Part shown: in pieces, positions 10,871 through 23,408 of the stretch
Numbering within the stretch: the stretch's first letter is position 1
Layout: each line of letters begins with the position of its first letter
From: Adenanthera pavonina
Taxonomy: Eukaryota; Streptophyta; Magnoliopsida; Fabales; Fabaceae
DNA: 64,000 nucleotides
Reading direction: 5' to 3'
Assembly: GCA_026686845.1 (NCBI GenBank)
Contig: JAIVEN010000009.1
Span: 40,325,001-40,389,000, forward strand
Position numbers and translations under genes: made by a program
Notes under the pieces: model-generated
Databases searched by the model: none
What the model was told of the DNA's origin: nothing
The model's input: the letters and a program-made list of their open reading frames with translations, nothing else

Positions 10871-13574
10871 TGTAACACCCAATTACAACACACCTCCACT
10901 CTTCACTAAAAATTCCAAAAACTAACCAAACCAAACCAGACAACTCCAAATTTAACTCCCAAACCATCAAAATCTTAAAAGAACACCAATAGCATCAGAA
11001 CAAATTTGGGGCCACGACCAGCTACAGTGGTGCAGTAGCTAGCTATAGTGGCATTGTGGCCAACTACAGTGGCACCGTGGCCAGCTACAGTGGTACCATG
11101 GCGAGTTACAGTACCGATATGGCCCGAGAGTGCGGCACCCCTTGCTGATACCATATCAGCAATTTCCAAGTTTCTGGGGTAAACTTCCAACGCACATGAC
11201 CTTATGTTTTGACCTCCAATTGACCTAATTCTAGCTTCTGCAGGTCACTCTTATCCCAATCTATCCATAAACACCTGTTTCACCTCAATTCATCTCCATA
11301 TGGAGATTTTGGACACCTGACACTATTTTGGCCAAAACTCACAACTTTCCACCTCCATTTGCCACCAAAGGCAATTTGGCACCCATGAACCATCCATAGA
11401 GGCCCCAAATGACTCAACCAACTTGTCCAAAGAGGTTTTATCTCAAAGGAACCACTCATTCAAGATTTGATCCCCTTGAATCCTAAATTCAAATAATGGG
11501 CTATATGTCTAAAACTCACACATATGGCAAAAAGTTCCCTCTGGACTCACATATACGACCATTCACCAACAACATCATTATAATCATCCATATCCTCATA
11601 CAATATTCATCATCATCAACATCATACAACTATCATCATATCATTTAACAGCATTGATATCATCATATTCATCCATGCCATTACATAACATACATTTAAC
11701 TTTACTTGGCACAATCGTTACATAGACTGAATGGTAAGACTACCAATTACAATGATGTTCCTAAATGGAGAAACCTACAAATCCTTGGTCTTCTCCAGAC
11801 TAGTGCCAGAGCTTTCACCTAAAATGTTAGTTCATGGGAAAGGGGTATGAGGCAAAGTCTCAGTAATTAGGAATAAACACAAGTAATATATATTAATCCA
11901 TAAAATAATGCACATGGTGCGATGAATGCAATATGGCATGGTATGCATGTCTCTCTCGCACACAGCTAGAATCATGAGCTGGCATCCTCACAGGACATTT
12001 TGTATAGGTGACTCTGTTCCAACAGTTGGTGAAGACTAATTCTGGGACATCACCAAGCTTACCGCATACTAGTGCACATAGCCAAAGGTTGGACCATGGC
12101 TCTTCTTCCATTGAACCACCTGAATTGGTGGCTATTTAGAGCAAGTGCACCCCAATTCACAACCACCTGAGTGTCTCAGTCATAGGACAACTATTTAGTG
12201 ACTAGAATATATATAAGCTGCACAGCCTGAAGATAAGGTCTCATGTGTTATTTAACGGATTAGCATATCACATGGTATATAGAGCATCATCACTTAGACC
12301 ATATGTCCCAACAATGTACACAATGTGACAATACCCAATGCATGCTAACTTGTCAACATATATTACTTTCTAATATGCTAGTGTGCCATACAAATGTATA
12401 TAATACACCATGGGGTGCATAATCATCATTTCATATCTATAATCATCACAATTTACACATATCAATCACTAACATCATATTGCCATTTTTATCATAAAAC
12501 GAAATAGGGATAGATAACTTGTGAGCTATGTTACGGCATATTTCATGGTATGAATATGATCAACCATAATCGAGCCATAATGCATATCATGATATGAAAA
12601 GGTAAAGCATATATATATATATAAAGCATACATATCATAATATGAAAATGGCTAAACATACATCACAGACACAGAAAGAAAAACCTCGATTACCTTAACC
12701 GTTCCACAGTCAACACCTCAGTAGGCCAAATGGAGCAACCACCTCCAATCCAATGCTTTATGATTAAAATCCAAAGCCAAGAGATCGCAATCAAGCAATG
12801 AAACAACTTGTATAACATCAATTCCTCATTACCATCACTAATCCTCAACTATTAGCATACACATTTACCAACTTGAACATAAACCGGATGGAAATAGAGC
12901 TTTATCAAGCAAACCCAAGGTTCACAACACTCTAGACAACTCTTAGAATCACAATCATACTCATACCACTTCAGATTCCCAAAGATATCAACATTTAAGG
13001 GTTAGAGTTTAGGAGATATACCACTTACACATCATAAAACAAACACCCAATCTATAGAAATATCCAACAACACCTCTAGAACACATTTAAACACAAATTA
13101 AACAATGGAATTCAACCCAAATGGGAACTCAAGTCCAAATCATGAAAATCACCGAATAATCTTGAAGAAACATGAAGAGAAGCGTTGAAGATCAACTTAC
13201 GAACAAGAATCAAGATTCCCAAGTCTCAAAATCACATCTTCTCACTCCCAAATACTGAATCCTAGCATAGCAATTCATCCTCCTTCTATTTTTTCTTTCC
13301 ATTCGTGACTGGTTTCGACATTTGATTTAACCAACTTTCGTAACTGGTGTCGCGGCACCACTTAAGCTCGCTGCAGCGCTAGGGCTTTCAGTCTCAGTCT
13401 AGGCATGATCTTCTATTGTTCCTCACCACAACTTCACTATTCATCACTGTGGCACCGATGTTCTCTGTTTCAATTCTCTAATTTGCTCCATTTGATCCTT
13501 CCTTGGGTCCTAATTCCTCTGGTATTGCATCATTAGGCAAAGTCCCTCTTAAAATGATGTCTAGGGTCATTACA
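10871..13574 (-). mobile_element. Solo family-B gypsy LTR (B3), minus strand
   Basis: This 2704-bp LTR reads TGTAACACCC at its left end, and the right end is the complement of TGTAATGACCC. It is flanked by ccttt (10866-10870) and acttt (13575-13579), a slightly degraded 5-bp TSD. It has the complements of the family-B hairpin (near 11850) and of the leader segment (about 13190). No internal sequence is present. A (TA)n tract lies at about 12607-12622. Confidence 0.88.
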
Positions 13575-14418
13575 ACTTTTTTCTTCATTTTTCCTTTTTT
13601 CTTACTCTTTTTCTATTTATGGACATTTAATGGAGATCACAATCTCGTCATGTTATGGGGGGAATAATTTTTATTTTGAATAAAAGTTCAACACTAATAT
13701 AATATGTCAGTGTGTTGTAACTAAAAACAAAACATGTCATATTGATTACGTTTCAATGAATTTATTGGTGAAATCTCAGTCCTTTTACATAACGTCAACT
13801 AAAGCTTATTTGTAAAGAGTTCCTTTTTATTTTCAAAGTCAAAAACTTCATGATCATGGTATGATAAACTCAGCTTGATAGTTAAAAGCAAAAAACATTT
13901 TTTACATGATCAAGTTATAATACATGTAACATATTGTAACTTCTTGCATAATTAGTTTTTCTCTCTTAAATGTTTCAAAACAACTCAATAGCTTGTTTGC
14001 CCTATATATGAAACTCTACTTCTTCCTCTATCAAACTAGTTAACTGCATCATCAATGGATCTTCCTCCACAATGATTTTCATGAAAATGAAAACCAAATT
14101 GAATGAGAACAATAAATAAAAAGAAAGAAAAGGAGCCCATATAGCACAAAGCTACTTATAATATATCCCACACATTTCTCCATTTAGATTTGATACAATG
14201 TAGTATAGTAAAAAGATAAGACTAAGAAAAAATGCTTCATATGTTTGATGTCGATTGTTCGAAGTATGAATGAAAAAAAGGTATAAAAATGCAAGTGAAG
14301 ACTAACATAAAGATATGCTTGATGATTTCATACCATTAAAGAAAATGAACTTGTTGAAACAATTAAAAATATTGTTTTCAAACTTGTTTCTAGGGTTTAA
14401 GGAAAGAAGATGATAATA
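13575..14418. other. Unassigned intergenic DNA with one diverged repeat
   Basis: There is no gene I can support here. About 13626-13700 is similar (roughly 80% by eye over 60 bases) to 47033-47145, sharing ACATTTAATGGAGA, TGTTATGGG and ATAATTTTTATTTTGAATAAA. A TATA-like CCTATATATGAAAC occurs at about 14003, followed by an ATG at 14055 whose frame stops after six codons. Confidence 0.45.
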
Positions 14419-14586
14419 CTAGCTAGATTGAAAAGGTGAAAGAATCCAGGTCTTTTTGGAGAAGTCTTTCTGGGTAGTAGGAATGTGAGTCCCAGCTTTT
14501 GTAGTGTTAGAAGAGCCCTGAGACTAAGAAGTTGGCCTAGTTGTGTAGCAAAGAATGTTCTGAATATTTATGGTCTTAGAACTCAT
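14419..14586 (-). pseudogene. Unrecognised small gene copy 2, 55 codons with one internal TAG
   Basis: On the minus strand the ATG at 14586 opens MSSKTINIQNILCYTTRPTS, then a TAG, then continues in the same frame through SQGSS, HIPTTQKDFS and W to a stop at 14419. It is the homologue of the copy at 10479 and lies in the opposite orientation. The single TAG could have been a CAG Gln codon. A TATA box (CCTATATATAAACC, complement of about 14648-14661) lies about 70 bases upstream, with a pyrimidine-rich leader. No known domain is recognised. It may be a recently inactivated member of a small lineage-specific gene family, or an exon. Confidence 0.45.
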
Positions 14587-14822
14587 TTTTGGTTGGTAGG
14601 TTAAGAAAATAAGAATGAAAATGAGATGAGTCTTGAATAAGAAACTATGGTTTATATATAGGATAGGCTAAGTAATATGACTTAACATGGAAGAAAGAAG
14701 AAGGAAGAAACCCAGAGGTTGTTGGAGAAATTTACACAGAAAGTTCTGGAAGATAAACTTATTTTGAACAGCGTATGAAGGATGTGATGAATCAATTAAA
14801 CAGCGTTTCAGTAAGTGTCCTA
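14587..14822 (-). promoter_or_regulatory. Upstream region of small gene copy 2
   Basis: Read on the minus strand, this contains a block related to 10245-10300 (TTTCTGTGTAAATTTCTCCAACAA followed by CTTCC, partial match) and the TATA box noted for the gene. It ends where a truncated B LTR begins. Confidence 0.35.
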
Positions 14823-15712
14823 TACTTGGCACGATACTAAACATAACATGGACTCTTAAATAAGCATATACCGAAATAAGTATTCAGATATCCCATACAT
14901 CCCTAAGGGGATTTATCCACCTCCATGTTTCCTTGCTGGAACTAGATCCCATTCTTGTAAATGTTTTTCCGTGAGGGCTAAGATAAATGTCTCAGTAACC
15001 AGGGGTAATATATAAAACAAAAGCTTTCTTTATAATAAGATAATATACACACCAATTATTATAAGTTAGATTTAATGATTCAACATACAATTTCACACAT
15101 GCAATATGTATTATCTGAAATGTTATACACATGATATGCAAAACCCACACTAATCACTATAGGAACCATGAACTAGCAACCATCACAAAGTAACTTGATA
15201 AGTAGCCCCTTCTAACAATCGGTGAAAGCAAATTCCGGGCCGTTACTAAACTTACTATCACTAGTCATAATCTAGCTAAAGTTCATTTCACTAATGAGTT
15301 AATCATGGTTCACCTTTCCTTAGACCACCCAATTTGGTGGTGATTTAGGGAAGGTTTATCCCCAATCCATTGCCACCTGGATCTTCCTAATTAAAAGACG
15401 ATGATTTAGTGGCAGAGATATATATATATATCAACCTCACCACCTAGGCATGATGCCTCATGTGTCCCACTAGTAGATTAACATGCCACGTGATATCTCA
15501 AGATATCATCTCCCACTCCACAAATACCTCTCATGCATAACCATGAGTGACAATGCCAAATGATAGCTATCATGTCAATATCATATATATATATATAATC
15601 ATTATCATCATTATCACCATACTAGCATGACATCATTACTCAAAATATCACATAGGGATGCTTTATAATATCAAGTATGTTAATATCCATCATGATCATC
15701 AATATATACATA
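14823..15712 (-). mobile_element. Truncated family-B LTR (B4), minus strand, part 1
   Basis: It matches the complement of the family-B LTR from about the ACTTGGCACGAT block onward (compare 11700 in B3), so the LTR 3' end (about 830 bases) is missing on the left. It carries the complement of the CTGAGACA hairpin region near 14990 and short (TA)n tracts at 15418-15432 and 15583-15595. It is cut by the family-A piece at about 15713. Confidence 0.75.
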
Positions 15713-17777
15713 TGACTATTTGTATCCTACTACTTTGCCAAACAAAAGCTATAAAATATTTACATGGCCATATATCATCTTCATATTATACCATACTTTC
15801 ACTAAGTCCTAAAGCAACATAAAAACTTGAAGAAACATGTTTGTTATCACATTTACAAATTTATACAATAGCTCGAAATTCATGGCCAATACTATCATTT
15901 TTAAGCTAATGGTCAAATGCTTTCTCCTTTCCTTTCTCTTCCTTGGTGGTCTTGCCATTGTTACTACCTAATCATGGTTGACATGTGGGAGGGTGAGATT
16001 AAAAGAATGTTAGTAGATAAATCCCATTCATGCCATCATATCATCACATTGAGCATGAAAACATCAAGAAAACATATTTCATCACATAGGTACATTGAAA
16101 ACATATACATTTTATAAAAATTTTGATAGAGTTTCATTTTGTAAAATGGACATCCCGGGGCTCCAAAATCCTTATACAACTCATCCAACTACATAGAAAC
16201 ATCAAAAATCAACATTTCATATGTATGCCATAGTGTCAAATATCAAAGAAACAATAATGACAATGTGATGTTAGAAAGAAGATTATCTACCTTTATGTGT
16301 TCCAATGGTTCCCACACTTGGTATGCCACTTCTTGGGGCTCCTAACACTTCCTTGAACCTATCCATATCATCATTTAATCAATTTAGTCACTAATTTTCA
16401 GAATTACACAATACTATGCTCACTAAACCCTAAATTTTTCACCTAACTTTTCTTTGATCTTTCTTTGTACAACATACTTGTTTTTATGGTTTTGAACTAT
16501 GGGGAATCCATTTTTTAGGTCAAAATCATGAAATTCCAACTCTAATTACTCCCCCTGTTCAAACCGAAAATGACATAAAATGGAAGAAAAATATTTTTTT
16601 CAAAACACTTCAAACTAGCCATGGATTCTTGCTTCTAGTGGTTAGTCTAAGCTTTTCCCCAAGTTTAATGGTTCATAAACTCATTTCCTTACTTAATCAT
16701 GCCATGGATGAAACCCTAAAATGATGGAAAAGAAAAACTAAACCATAAACCATGCTTTAAAGACCATAGGTAGCAAGCTTAGAGTGGTAGAAGATAACCT
16801 TACCAACTCAAGCTTTCAATTTTACCTTGTACTTGCTCTTCTCCTTTCTCTCTTTCTCTCTTCCTTTCTTGTGTTTTTGTCCCTTGTTTTTGCTACTAGA
16901 AACCACACAGAATGGTGAAGAAAGAGAAGGTTTTAAGTGGCTTAATTACATGCTTAATTAGATAGTTAATCTTGGTTAATCACCTAAACTAATTATGGTT
17001 ACCTTTTTGCCAAAAAATGTCAACAACTTCCTGAGGAAGTTTTCAAAAAAAAAATGCTGCCCAAGCTGTCCCAAACATGCAAGAAATGAGTGGTTTAAGT
17101 GTCCAAGATTACTTAATTTTTCCTAGTCCAGATATATCTTGAATCGAGTAATTTTTAATCATACTGATAAAATCGCTTTTTATAGTAATTTAGCATTTTT
17201 GAGCTACAGGACTATTCTAATTTTATTTTTATATTTCCATAATTATCCTGTTCCAAATGGTATCTGTGTATGACCCATATCCTATCTTAGTTACCTTTTA
17301 ACCATCGGTAGGGCCTACAATTTATTTTATGAGTTTACTGTTACTTTTGGACACTCGGCACTGATTATTTCTTTATTCTTGAATATTAACCCTAAGTGCA
17401 ATATACCATTGGACTTCTCTCATTGAAAAATTCATTCTGACAGTAATTTTGCATATTTACAAAATTTTCCTTGACTCGGGGTTAAATTATAATTTCTGAA
17501 ACTTTCGGGTCATTAGGTGTAATTTTCCAAAGAAATTTTCCATTTCTTCTGCAAGTATTTTTATATATTTTGGGATGTGAATGCCATTTTAATAATTTTT
17601 TAGGGGTAAAAATATAATTTTCTCATTTTTTCTTCCTATCAGAAAAAATGACCTCTTTGTCCTTATTCAAGAAAAACAATGTCTATCCATTTTCGCGAAT
17701 TCCTTATACATTTTGCACTCTCATTGATCATGTCATTTTTCATTACTCAGTATCCAGTGAAATTTTGGGATATTATA
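15713..17777 (-). mobile_element. Truncated family-A LTR (A2), minus strand
   Basis: It matches the minus-strand A LTR at 23409-25977 from the block around 23915 to the LTR start. The right end (GGGATATTATA, complement of TATAATATCCC) is the LTR terminus. The first about 500 bases on the left are missing, so no TSD can be tested. The frame at 15917-16117 is not coding. Confidence 0.8.
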
Positions 17778-18262
17778 GGTAGAACTCAAACTGATATCTA
17801 AAGTATAAAACCAATGAAACCAAGTTATCAATGTCATTTCCAACCATCATTATACCCAAAACAATCCATAATTTCTGATTGGAACCTAATTGAATTCGAA
17901 TATCATGAAAACCCAAATCTTTGAGACTAGAGTTCAAGAAATAGCCATATAATCTACAAAAATTGATAACCCAAGGCTTATCTACACACAATAGCACATC
18001 ACTAAAGCATTTGAACTCAGTTATAACCACTAGAAACTCATACATCCAACAAGACCCACGAAAAAAAAAGATGATGATAAGAAGCCAACTTACCTCAATG
18101 ATTGAAGCCTTCCCAAGCATCCAAAACATGTTTCCAACCTCCAAACCTCAAACCCTACCAGAGACGACGTGTTTTCTATTTTTCCTCCATTTTGATAAAC
18201 TGATCACGTCATTTAAAAATAGAGTTCCTGACATGGCATCACAGCAGAGGTTACTGGCGTTG
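17778..18262 (-). mobile_element. Family-B LTR (B4), minus strand, part 2
   Basis: This is the complement of the family-B leader region, with the AACTTACC donor-like complement near 18087-18094 and the GCGCCAGT-like block near 18240. It ends at a head-to-head junction with the plus-strand B5 LTR. A 123-codon minus-strand frame at 17773-18144 lies wholly in this LTR and shows no family features. Confidence 0.7.
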
Positions 18263-19743
18263 TGATAGAATAGAGAACTTTCAATTTTTTTTGGGGACAA
18301 AAAGGTCTCATGCTGTGGCGTGCGTCACAAAACATGTTTAAATCAATGAGCGAGTAGTCGACAAAAACAGAAGAAATTAAAGAAGAAGAAAAAGTGGAGT
18401 TTTACTAGGGTTCGTAATTTCCAGTCTTGGGGAGTGATTTCTATACTAAAGTAGCTTCAATCTATATTGGTAAGTGGATCTTGCTTCCTCTCTTCTATTT
18501 TCTACCTCTTTTTTGTGTGAAATTCGTGGGAGTAAGCTAGCTTTCAAGTTTAAGGATGATTCTAATTATTAAAATGGTTATAAATGGATTATTGAAGTGT
18601 TGTTTGGTATCCTTAAGGCTTAAGTATGAGTTTAGGAGGGATTATGTATGTTTTAGCTTAAACCCTAGCTTGGAAATAAATGAAGGAACTTGGAATCTGA
18701 AGTTAAAGCATTAGCTCATGGTTGGGATATGTGTTTGGACCTCTTTAACTGGATTATGTATATTGTATGTTAGTTGTTGTTATATATATATATATGTTTG
18801 TCCCTTTTCATACCATGATATTAATTGTAGTTGTGTTTGTTCTTTTCATATCATGATATGTGCACGGCTAGCAAAAGTATGGTAAGACTTACTCTTATTC
18901 CTTGCTTTTAGTGCATGAATATGCTAATGTTATTTATGCATATGATTTGTATGCATCCCCACATGATTATATGCTAGCATGAAGATGATGATGATTATGA
19001 GTATGAAGATGATTATGTATGGCATAGACATGTTAGCATAGCATTGAGTATCATCAACACATTATGCATATGGAAAATGATTGATTGGGTGATGATGATA
19101 TGAGATATGATGGTACCAGATGGTATACCAAACCACTAGTAGCCAAGTGGTGAGATTGATGATTGTATATCCCTACCACTAAATTTTCTCATATGGTTAG
19201 AAGAAGCAAGTGACAGTGGATTTAGGGATGTATCTTCCTTAAATCACCACCACTTTGGGTGGTCTAAGGGAAGGAGAAGCACAGTCCAATCATTAATGTG
19301 GCCTTTAGCCGGGTCATATTAGTATGCGGTGAGCTTAGTGATGTCCCAGAATCAGTCTATACCAATTGTTGGAAGTAAATCACTTATTGAATATGCCTTA
19401 TGATGGTAACTAGCCTGTGGTTCTAGCTGTATACGAAGGAAAATTTTTATTCCATTACATTAGCATTGCATCACATTATATGCATACATTTGATTATATT
19501 GTATATATGTTCTTCGTTGTGGGTTTTTCTCAATTAGTGAGACTGTGTCTCACTTCCTTTATGGCTAACATTTTAGGAAAATATTTTAGCACTAGCTCGA
19601 AGAAGATTAAGGAGTCTTAGTTCTCCTTTGCATGGAAATATCCAAGACTTAGCTGGTAGTTTCATGTTATTATTTATGTAATGAATTATGCCAAGTAGTT
19701 TAGTGTTGTATGTATCGCTTGTTCTTTGTACTCCTAGGAGTAG
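18263..19743 (+). mobile_element. Truncated family-B LTR (B5), plus strand, part 1
   Basis: It matches family B from about LTR position 165 onward (compare 42600 in B6). The LTR start is missing and replaced by the head-to-head junction. It contains the donor-like GTAAGT at 18470 and the acceptor-like ATTTTAG at 19570-19576. A (TA)n tract lies at 18779-18795. It is interrupted by A3 at 19744. Confidence 0.8.
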
Positions 19744-22278
19744 TGTAACATCTTAAAATTTTTCCTTAAATATTTAAAACTCAATATCTTAAAATCTATA
19801 AGAAATTTGTAAAAATGAATATACACTGTTTTTCATGAAATATGATAAAGAGGTCAATCATCTCAGTTAAAAGGACAACGGAGAAAATAATGATTTTTTC
19901 TTTAGAAAAAAAAAAAGAAAAAAGTAAAAAGAAAAAAAAAAGGGAAGAGGCGGTGAAAAAGGCAGTGGAGTCACGAGGATAAGGAAGTTTTGTAAATTTT
20001 GGGAAAAATGATACCTAACGACCCAAAAGTTTTAAAAATTATAAATTTATACCAGATTAAGGGTATTTTTGTAAATATGAAAAATTATAGTCAAAATGAA
20101 GCTCTCAATGAGCAAAGGGTAATGAAATACAGTATGAAATTTATTAAAATCAAAATAATATTTATTAGGTAATTAGGATTTAATATTAATATTTTACCCA
20201 ATAAAAGTCAGTTTGGACTACAAGAAGAGGTAGTATTAATGCAAGAAAAAATTGTGGGCCTCATATTTAGACCAATTGGGATAAGGATATTATGGAAATT
20301 TCATATCCCTATATAATTATAATTAGTATCCCAATAATAGTAAAATATACTGCTAAAGTAGCTTTATTTGTTCAGACCGGATCAGGATATATCTGGATAA
20401 GTAAATATCTGAAATTTTTGGACCAAAATACTCCCTATTTTGTGGCCAACAAGCTGCACATGACAAAATAACATTATTTAATATTTTATGTCATTTTCTT
20501 AAGGAAAATCAAGAAGTTTCCAGAAATAAAGGTGGCAAATTGTGATTGGCTTTGCTTCTTTACATATACTCCCTCCTTTGCACGAAATTTGGTCCAAGAA
20601 AAGAAAAGGAGAGCAGCTGAAAAATAGCAAGAAAAGAGGATGAAGTGTGAAGAACAAGTGGAAGAAAAAGGAAGAAGAAAATCCAAGAAAAATCAGTAAG
20701 AATTTTCTTCCTTGATCTCTTGTGATTCCCTTCAAGTTTTGAGTAGTTTAGTATAGTTTGGGATGAGTCTCTCCTCTCCTCTTAGGCTATGAATTTCGTT
20801 CATGACCAAGAGTATGGGAAAATGAAGGTTTTCTTGCAAGAAATTGTAGAGAAAGTGTGAGAAAATGCCAAAGGAATAAGGTTTGGTATATTTAGAAGCA
20901 AGAAAATGAAAAATCACTTCTTCCCTCCTCAAACCCTTGTTTTGGTCAGTTTAATATAATGGGAAGGAGTTGGATTTTTATTGTTTTGATGTTAAAAATC
21001 GATTCCTTGGGTCCAAATTAGTTAAGTACAAGTATTGGGCTAAAAAAAAAAGCTTAAGAAAAACTATATGAAATTTTAAGGTTCAAGTGAGTCTTGATGA
21101 GGAAACCCTTTGATTCAAATGATTAAGTGAATATTGAATGAAGTTTTAGGACTTGTGGGAGTTCAAGAAAGCTTGTGGAAGCTTTGATTCAAAGAGGAAA
21201 AGTAAAGAAATACATAAGAGGTAGCTTGGTTTATTTTGTTGCAATCTGTTATTTCTTGTTGTTTCCATGATTATATCTTGTTGCCATATTATTCTTGTGT
21301 TGATTTGTGACTGGGTTTGGCTGTAAAAGGAGGGGTTTTGTTCCTCGGGATGTCCATTTTCTAAGGGGAAACTCTGCCAAAATTTTTACTTGACAATATG
21401 GTATTTTAATTATTTATGTGATTATATGTGAAATGTTTGTGAAACTTGAATGATACATTTGCATGAAATGAACTAGCTACTAAGATTTTCTCAAATCTCA
21501 CCCCCAAGCACTAACCTTATAGGTTCAAGTGATGGCAAGTCCTCTAAGAAGACAAGAGGCAAGGAGAAAGTTAATAAAGATTAAAGTTTTAGTTGAAATT
21601 GTGACTTATTTGATTGTTATTATGTATAAATTATTGTGTGAATTTATGAAGCTATGCTTCACTTCCATTAAGCTATTTTAAGTACCTTATAATGTTAAAA
21701 ACTTAGTTTGAACAAGTTTGGGTTATGTAATCATGCTTTGTATTTAGTTGGGAAGTTGGTATGCAAATCTGTCCATTATGCGCACTAATTAATCATATGG
21801 GCACTATTCATTAAAAATTTAGTTTTCTATATGAGTGTTAATATATGTCTAGAGAGTCAACATAGAGAGCTTTCCAAAGAGCTAAATATCACTTAATTTG
21901 AATAATTATACAAATTGTTATGAATTTTTGAAGATGGCTCAGAAAATCTGGAAAAGTAATTTTGATCAAATAAATAGCATAATTGGACGAATTTTCTGAA
22001 TGAATTGGCTCAATTAAATTCCATTTTTATATTTTTCCCATGTATAAAATGTTTTTATCTATTTTTAGAGACTTGAATCATCCTCATACGATTTTCCTAG
22101 AATTAGTTATGATTTTTCAAAATTTAACTAGAAAAATCAAATTACCAAATGAATAGTATTTTGAAAATTTGAATTTTTCTCATTCGATCTTTTAATAATT
22201 CAAGCTTCTAAATTAGCTCATTTAGCGTCACATATGCTATTATACATGGGAAATAATGTAAGAAAGTAAGGTATGACA
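19744..22278 (+). mobile_element. Solo family-A LTR (A3) with TSD
   Basis: This 2535-bp LTR starts TGTAACATCTTAAAATT and ends GTATGACA (from GTGTTACA). It is flanked by agtag (19739-19743) and agtac (22279-22283), a 4-of-5 TSD. It inserts into B5: the host LTR reads across this site near 9310 in B2. It belongs to the TGTAACATC subgroup with A6 (36222). A-rich tracts occur at 19905-19945. No coding sequence is supported inside, including the Phe/Ser-rich minus-strand frames at 20486-20735. Confidence 0.9.
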
Positions 22279-22960
22279 AGTACCATATGGTATTTTATCG
22301 TATGTGGTTGTGCATGCTCGATGACGATGCATGGAATTATGTTAATGTGGCCAAATGCCCAAGCTTGTGATTTATATGTTATGTGTTATGTCTTTGGACC
22401 ACGGAGTGGGTCAATATGTGTTGGTGCATGTGTGATTGTACTTGTTAAGCTTAGCTTGTCTCATTTATGAGCCCAATATGGTTTTTGGGCCTTATCGTGT
22501 GAACTAGGCATATAGCCAATTGATGTGTTTTGGAGTTCAAGGGGCTTCATATCTTGGAGAAGTGGTTTCTCCAAGGATATTATTTGTGACCTATGAAAAT
22601 GGTCCTGGGCTGACAATTGGTTATTGATAGCATTTGGAGGTGATGAGTTGTTGGTTTTACTTAAAAATTTGACCAAAAAGATGTTGGGTATCTAAAATCT
22701 TTGTATGAAAGTATTTCGAGGTGAGATCAATGTTCATAGTTAGATTGAGATAAGAGTGATATATAGGAGTTGGAATTAGGTCAGTCGAAGGTCAGAGCCC
22801 GATGTTAAATGCCCAGAAAGTTCGCTCAAAAAATCAGTAATTTGCTAATATAGTTACTGTCATTGGCACTGCAACGCCAGTAGTTAGGTCATGGTGCCAC
22901 CCCTTTTTGCTTCTCGTATGCCACGGTAGCACTGTAGTTGGCTGCGACAATCAGACCTAC
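22279..22960 (+). mobile_element. Truncated family-B LTR (B5), plus strand, part 2
   Basis: This is the downstream part of B5, with the ...TTCAAGGGGCTTC... block near 22530 and the GTAGCACTGTAG block near 22925. The terminal about 100-150 bases of the LTR are lost; copia sequence takes over at about 22960. Confidence 0.8.
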
Positions 22961-23408
22961 TATTGGGATACTCAATAATGTATCCTGTAGGTAATTATCT
23001 TTCTTATGATAGATTCAATTTATCACACAAAGCTTATTTGATGGTCATCAAGGCAAAAGATGAGACAAAGACATATGAATATGCCAAAAAACATTAGCAT
23101 TAGCATGAGGCAATGAGAAAAGAGATTTAAGCTCTCACGCAAAAATGGTATATGGACATAAGAGGAACTACTGCTTAGAAAACATGTAATAGATTCAAAG
23201 TAGGTTTACAAGATAAAGTTCAAGCCAAATGGAGACATAGAACATTATAAGGTGAGACTCGTGGCTAGAGGATTTATACAAGTGAAGGGAGTAGAATTTA
23301 TTGAAACATTTGCACTAGTCACAAAATTAGTGACTCATTGATGTTTACTAGTAGTTGCAGCTAAAAAGAATTGGGATGTTTACCAATTGGATGTTAGCAA
23401 TGCTTTTC
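22960..23408 (+). pseudogene. Copia host element, RT region part 1
   Basis: This is a Ty1/copia pol fragment. Readable pieces across frames include AYLMVIKAKDETKTYEYA and then the RT start VYKIKFKPNGDIEHYKVRLV, ARGFIQVKGVEF.ETFA and QLDVSNAF. Stops and frameshifts are frequent. The reading frame breaks at 23408, exactly where a solo A LTR is inserted within the conserved LDV.NAF.HGDL box. It lacks its own 5' LTR, gag, protease and integrase, being truncated on the left against the B5 LTR. Confidence 0.85.

Noticed and set aside
13990..14075. Third small gene after the TATA-like box at 14003
   Set aside because: The ATG at 14055 is followed by a stop after six codons and shows no similarity to the HIPTTQ family.
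17773..18144. 123-codon minus-strand open frame
   Set aside because: It lies wholly within a family-B LTR, is hydrophobic in an AT-rich context, and the same region in other B copies is not open.
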